From: Candidatus Calditenuaceae archaeon JGI OTU-1
Lineage (GTDB): Archaea; Thermoproteota; Nitrososphaeria_A; Caldarchaeales; Calditenuaceae
Length of the DNA stretch: 10,341 nucleotides
Reading direction: 5' to 3'
Assembly (NCBI GenBank): GCA_000494145.1
Contig: AWOE01000038.1
Span: 1-10,341 of the forward strand
Shown here: positions 7,295 through 10,341 of the stretch, piece after piece
Position numbering within the stretch: position 1 is the stretch's first letter
Layout of the letters: each line of letters starts with the position of its first letter
Notes under the pieces: generated by a model
What the model was told of the DNA's origin: nothing
Database searches by the model: none
What the model saw: only the letters and a program-made list of their open reading frames with translations
Made by a program: the position numbers and the translations under genes

Positions 7295-7308
7295 TTTTAA
7301 AAGCTAAG
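7295..7308 (-). promoter_or_regulatory. livK: BRE-TATA promoter element of livK
   Basis: On the minus strand CTTAGC followed by TTTTAAAA gives a BRE-like and TATA-like pair. Its TATA begins 51 bases before the livK ATG, predicting a leader of about 20 bases that contains the GAGGA ribosome binding site. A second AT-rich match, AAAATATAT near 7277-7286, would start transcription almost at the ATG and is less likely. The module is nearly identical to the one facing the other way at 7323-7337. Confidence 0.6.
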
Positions 7309-7322
7309 TACCAAGAGACTGG

Positions 7323-7337
7323 CTTAAGCTTTTAAGA
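7323..7337 (+). promoter_or_regulatory. BRE-TATA promoter element of the isomerase/racemase gene
   Basis: CTTAAGC followed by TTTTAAGA on the plus strand repeats the livK module with one extra base. The TATA starts 49 bases before the ATG at 7379, predicting a leader of about 20 bases. No Shine-Dalgarno match lies between it and the ATG. Confidence 0.55.
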
Positions 7338-7378
7338 TAGATCCCCTGCTCCGTCTTCGTCCCTCAGATCACCATGCA

Positions 7379-8125
7379 ATGCATAATTACGCCTCCGATG
7401 GTCACCGCATCGTGAGGGACGGAGGTCTGAGACTGGGGCTGATAGTGCCCTCCTCCAACACCACGATGGAGTCGGAGCTGATGAGGGTCCTCCCTGACTG
7501 GATCTCGCTCCACACCAGTAGGATCAGGCTGGTCGACGTCGACGAATGGTCCCTTGCAGCGATGGAGGAAGGTGTTGAGAGGGCAGCCCTGGAGCTTGCC
7601 GACGCCGGGGTCGACCTGATCCTGTTCGGATGCACCACAGGGAGCCTGATCGGGGGCAAGGGATACGACAGGATGATCGCCGACAGGATAACCTCCGCCA
7701 CGGGAATCGAGGCCGTGACCACGTCCACGGCGGTCCTGAGGGCGCTGGAGGCCTTGGGTGCCCGGAAGATCAGCGTGGCCACACCCTACATCGACGGCGT
7801 GAACGAGGCCGAGCGGAGGTTCCTGGAGGAGAACGGTTTCGAGGTCCTCAGAATAAGGGGCCTCGGCATCCTGAGGAACACCGAGATAGGACGGGTCCCA
7901 CCGGAGCGCGTCCTGGAGCTGGCCAAGCAGACCTTCGTCCCGGGTTCCGACGCGGTCTTCATCAGCTGCACCAACCTGAAGACTTTCAGCGTCATAGGAC
8001 GTCTCGAGTCGGAGCTGGGTAAACCCGTGGTGACCAGCAACCAGGCCTCCCTGTGGGCCGCTTTGAGGTCGCTCGGGACGGACGTCCGGATCAGCGGGCT
8101 CGGGAGGTTGCTGGAGGAGCTCTGA
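7379..8125 (+). CDS. Maleate isomerase / arylmalonate decarboxylase-family enzyme (Asp/Glu racemase superfamily)
   Basis: This 248-residue cytoplasmic enzyme matches the maleate cis-trans isomerase branch of the superfamily. It has GLIVPSSNTTMESEL (20-34), FGCTTGSLIGG (83-93), SVATPYIDGVN (132-142), VFISCTNLKTF (193-203) and VVTSNQASLWAALRSLG (217-233). Cys85 and Cys197 occupy the two catalytic positions: maleate isomerases and amino-acid or hydantoin racemases use both, while arylmalonate decarboxylase keeps only the second. An isomerase or racemase is therefore favoured over a decarboxylase. PSSNTT and TSNQA..WA are most like maleate isomerase, but the setting beside hyuA and an importer suggests it acts on that pathway's substrate or product. 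The ATG at 7379 is accepted because its promoter spacing mirrors livK; a GTG at 7412 would start nearer the usual family start. It ends one base before the hyuA stop codon on the other strand. Exact substrate is unknown. Confidence 0.88.
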   Translation: MHNYASDGHRIVRDGGLRLGLIVPSSNTTMESELMRVLPDWISLHTSRIRLVDVDEWSLAAMEEGVERAALELADAGVDLILFGCTTGSLIGGKGYDRMIADRITSATGIEAVTTSTAVLRALEALGARKISVATPYIDGVNEAERRFLEENGFEVLRIRGLGILRNTEIGRVPPERVLELAKQTFVPGSDAVFISCTNLKTFSVIGRLESELGKPVVTSNQASLWAALRSLGTDVRISGLGRLLEEL

Positions 8126-10087
8126 TCAGGTCCTCTCCAGCACAAGGGACGCCTTGGGTCCGACCGATACGGTCCAACCATCTGGGACGACGGTGGTCGA
8201 GTTGTACTCGTCGATCAGCGCCGGCCCCTCTGCCCTGAAGCCCCTCGGAAGCCCCTCTCTCCTGTAGACCGGTGCCTCGACCCAATCGTCCCGCATCACG
8301 GTCCTCCTCGTGGTGATGGGCTCCGTGGATCCCGACGTCGGAGCTTCGGGGAGCACGGGCTTGCGTCTGACCGAGACGGCGATCGCCCTTACCGTCACGA
8401 CCTCGATCTCCCGTTCGAGCTTCACGCCGTAGACAGTCAGGTGCTTCTCCTCGAAGGCCATCCTCACGTCCTCCAGCGTGCAGGGCCTCGGGACCTGGAC
8501 GGTCAGCTCCCATCCCTGTCCCCTGTACCGGACGTCGGCCATCCTGACGAAGAAGTCCACCCTGCCCAGCCTACCCGCCAGCCCCTCCTCCAGACTCCTG
8601 AAGGCCTCCTCCAGATCGCTGGGGAAAGAGGCCCTCGCCTCGAGCCTCCAGTCGGCCATCAGCAGTCCGAGCGCGCTGAAGACGCCAGGATGCGGGGGGA
8701 TCACCACCCTTCGTATCCCGAGCTCCTCGGCCACGAACGGCGCGAACTGGGGGCCTGCGCCGCCGAACGCGAAGAGCGCGAACTCCGACGGGTCAAGCCC
8801 CCTCTCGACGGTCACCAGCCTTATCGACCTGGCCGCCTCGAGGTGCGCGATCCTCAGAGATTCCCCCGCGATGCCGTAAGGATCGCCCAACCTCCTGAAG
8901 GCCTCCTCCACAGGAGCCCTGATGAGGGGCATCTCACCGCCGAGCAACCGGTCCGGCAACAGCCCCAACAACAGGTTGGCGTCCGTCACCGTCGGGACCC
9001 TGCCTCCCCTGCCGTAGCATATCGGCCCTGGATCGGCGCCCGCGCCCATCGGCCCAACCCTCAGCGCACCGAACTCGTCCAGCTCGATCATCGTCCCACC
9101 GCCCGCGGAGACCTCTGCAAGGTCGATGAAGGTCGACCTGACAGGGTACCCCGAACCCTTGACTATCCTGCCGTGATGGGCCTCCCCTCCCACCTCGTAC
9201 TCACCGGTCAGCTCGATCTCGTAGTTGACGACGGAGCCGGCATTGGCCGTCGTCCCGCCGACGTCGAAGCTGATCACCTTCGGCTCTCCGATCAGCCTGG
9301 CGAACTCGCTGGCAGCCACAACACCGGCCGCCGGACCGCTCTCTATCATGTGTATCGGCCTCCTCCTGGCCTCATCGGTGTCCACAAGACCGCCTGAGCT
9401 GGACATCACATACACCTCGCATCCGTCTCCCAGTCCCTCCACCAGCCTCGAGACGTAAGAGGAGACGATCGGCATCAGCAACGCGTTGACCACCGCAGTC
9501 GAGAACCTCTCGTACTCCCTTGGCTCCGGGGCGACCTCATGCGAAGCGACGACGAACTCGAATTCCTCCGAGAGGACCCTCTTCGCGATCTCCTCGTTGT
9601 GAGGGTTGACGCTGGAGTTCAGGAACGTAACAGCCACCGCGGCAGCGCCTCTGCTCTTCAGAGTCTCCGCTGCCCTCCTCACCTCATCCACGTTCAATTC
9701 CCTCAGGACTTCACCCCGCGCATCGACCCTCTCGTCGACCTCGATCCTCAGCTCCCTGGGCACTAGGGGCCTGGGCTTCTCGAAGAGGAGATCGTAGAGC
9801 TTGGGCCTGTTCTGGCGGCCAATCTCGATGACGTCCCTGAAACCCCGCGTAACCAGCATTCCGACCTTCGGGACCTCCAAGTGCACCTGCCCCCTCAACG
9901 CGTTGGTCGCGATGGTTGATGCGTGAAGCAGCTCCCTCACCGCACCGGCCTTCCTGACGCCCTCGATGACGGTCCTCTCGGGTGCCCTGACGTCCGTGAG
10001 AAGCTTGAACTGCGTCACGTTACCATGCTCGTCGATACGCACGAAGTCCGTGAACGTCCCTCCGACGTCAACGGCAATCGTCGACAT
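8126..10087 (-). CDS. hyuA: Hydantoinase A / oxoprolinase A-type subunit (HyuA)
   Basis: At 653 residues this is a normal-length HyuA, the ATP-binding subunit that works with HyuB to open amide or imide rings such as hydantoins or 5-oxoproline. The N-terminal phosphate-binding loop of the actin/sugar-kinase fold is AVDVGGTFTDF (5-15). It is followed by HASTIATNAL (55-64), TRGFRDVIEIGRQ (80-92), SGPAAGV (250-256), the second nucleotide loop FDVGGTTANAG (274-284), SAGGGTMIELD (327-337), GPMGAGADPGPICYG (345-359) and VTDANLLLG (367-375). FGGAGP (441-446) is followed by Gln-Phe where many homologues have Leu-His. The ATG at 10087 is the only start after an upstream in-frame TAA and has GAGGT at 10091-10095. 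The gene faces away from hyuB's neighbours but is on hyuB's strand, with livKHM, livGF and the isomerase between them. It meets the isomerase gene stop to stop with no bases between. Family call is firm; substrate is open. Confidence 0.94.
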   Translation of the reverse strand: MSTIAVDVGGTFTDFVRIDEHGNVTQFKLLTDVRAPERTVIEGVRKAGAVRELLHASTIATNALRGQVHLEVPKVGMLVTRGFRDVIEIGRQNRPKLYDLLFEKPRPLVPRELRIEVDERVDARGEVLRELNVDEVRRAAETLKSRGAAAVAVTFLNSSVNPHNEEIAKRVLSEEFEFVVASHEVAPEPREYERFSTAVVNALLMPIVSSYVSRLVEGLGDGCEVYVMSSSGGLVDTDEARRRPIHMIESGPAAGVVAASEFARLIGEPKVISFDVGGTTANAGSVVNYEIELTGEYEVGGEAHHGRIVKGSGYPVRSTFIDLAEVSAGGGTMIELDEFGALRVGPMGAGADPGPICYGRGGRVPTVTDANLLLGLLPDRLLGGEMPLIRAPVEEAFRRLGDPYGIAGESLRIAHLEAARSIRLVTVERGLDPSEFALFAFGGAGPQFAPFVAEELGIRRVVIPPHPGVFSALGLLMADWRLEARASFPSDLEEAFRSLEEGLAGRLGRVDFFVRMADVRYRGQGWELTVQVPRPCTLEDVRMAFEEKHLTVYGVKLEREIEVVTVRAIAVSVRRKPVLPEAPTSGSTEPITTRRTVMRDDWVEAPVYRREGLPRGFRAEGPALIDEYNSTTVVPDGWTVSVGPKASLVLERT

Positions 10088-10120
10088 CGGACCTCGACTT
10101 CCTCCGGTAGGTCCACCTTC

Positions 10121-10130
10121 TTAATTAATT
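10121..10130 (-). promoter_or_regulatory. hyuA: TATA-like element of hyuA
   Basis: AATTAATTAA on the minus strand is centred about 38 bases before the hyuA ATG. Transcription would start near 10099, leaving a leader of about 12 bases that still holds the GAGGT ribosome binding site (10091-10095). Confidence 0.55.
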
Positions 10131-10139
10131 GTCGTTCTG

Positions 10140-10184
10140 CTATGGGAGGAGCTGATAGACATCTCGTTTCCTCTTAGCCCATAG
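10140..10184. repeat. Bulged hairpin / inverted repeat upstream of the hyuA promoter
   Basis: CTATGGGAGGA (10140-10150) pairs with TCCTC (10169-10173) and CCATAG (10179-10184), giving 11 base pairs with a five-base bulge and an 18-base loop. Taken alone, CTATGGG and CCCATAG form a perfect 7-bp inverted repeat. It lies between the apparent stop of the upstream minus-strand gene (10232) and the hyuA TATA element. It could end the upstream transcript or bind a regulator; no T-tract follows directly on the minus strand. Confidence 0.45.
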
Positions 10185-10231
10185 TGTTGCATGGACTGGC
10201 CCGTTCCCGATCAGCTCCACAACCTGTTGGA

Positions 10232-10339
10232 TCAAGTTGGGCCCTCGTTGCCCTCCTCACCGTAGACGCCCTCGCGGCGGTTCTTCACCCATTGCATTTC
10301 CCACTCATCGTCAGCCGTCACTTCTCCTTCGCTGGTGCG
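10232..10339 (-). CDS. Apparent 3' end of a minus-strand gene, unrecognised
   Basis: One minus-strand frame is open from the right edge to a TGA at 10232-10234, giving 35 residues. They are strongly charged and end in EEGNEGPT, with EWEMQWVKNRREGVYG before it. The third codon positions are mostly G or C, like the neighbouring genes, and the stop is followed by a hairpin and then the hyuA promoter, which suits the end of a real gene. Two CGC arginine codons are a little unlike the AGG-rich neighbours. It could be a chance open frame; 35 codons is short evidence. No family was recognised. Confidence 0.42.
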   Translation of the reverse strand, partial: RTSEGEVTADDEWEMQWVKNRREGVYGEEGNEGPT

Positions 10340-10341
10340 CT

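Noticed and set aside
8441..9397. 318-codon plus-strand open frame opposite hyuA
   Set aside because: It is antisense to well-conserved hyuA codons, rich in Arg, Pro and His, and shows no domain pattern; it is a by-product of G/C-rich codon use.
10192..10266. 24-codon plus-strand ORF starting MDWPVPDQLHNLL
   Set aside because: It is short, has no ribosome binding site, and overlaps the more plausible minus-strand gene end.
1..10341. CRISPR arrays, tRNA or rRNA genes, insertion sequences, toxin-antitoxin pairs
   Set aside because: No regularly spaced repeats, cloverleaf sequences, transposase-like frames or terminal inverted repeats were recognised by eye in either strand.

Overview
The window reads as a piece of an archaeal chromosome, probably a thermophilic member of the Thermoproteota or a related lineage. 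The evidence is archaeal-style AT-rich TATA elements 25-50 bases ahead of several genes, at least two apparently leaderless starts, Shine-Dalgarno sites with purine-rich GGTGAGG or AGGAGGTG cores ahead of internal genes, heavy use of AGG for arginine, and a solute-binding protein held by an N-terminal hydrophobic helix with no lipobox cysteine. The exact lineage cannot be fixed from this sequence.

Layout. Positions 1-672 (minus) hold the first 224 codons of a secreted trypsin-like serine protease that runs off the left edge; it has a GTG start. After a 276-bp gap comes hyuB (949-2520, minus), one half of a hydantoinase/oxoprolinase-type enzyme. Diverging from it are the two ATPase genes of a branched-chain amino acid (HAAT-family) ABC importer, livG and livF (2660-4106, plus). 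They run head-on into the permease and binding-protein genes livM, livH and livK (4087-7251, minus), with a 20-bp overlap of the livF and livM 3' ends. A divergent promoter region (7252-7378) separates livK from a plus-strand enzyme of the maleate isomerase / arylmalonate decarboxylase / Asp-Glu racemase superfamily (7379-8125). This gene abuts, with no gap, the stop of hyuA (8126-10087, minus), the other half of the hydantoinase-type enzyme. The right end carries a hairpin and the apparent 3' end of another minus-strand gene.

Together, positions 949-10087 look like one substrate-specific uptake-and-breakdown locus. A binding protein and two-permease/two-ATPase importer would bring in a small amide, cyclic imide, amino-acid-like or carboxylate compound. 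The HyuA/HyuB pair would open or modify it with ATP, and the two-cysteine isomerase/racemase would interconvert isomers of the substrate or product. The substrate is unknown. Every family here is known; the unusual part is the arrangement. hyuA and hyuB, normally neighbours, stand 5.6 kb apart and bracket the transporter. The transporter is split into two convergent blocks. Both convergent junctions leave no room for a terminator.
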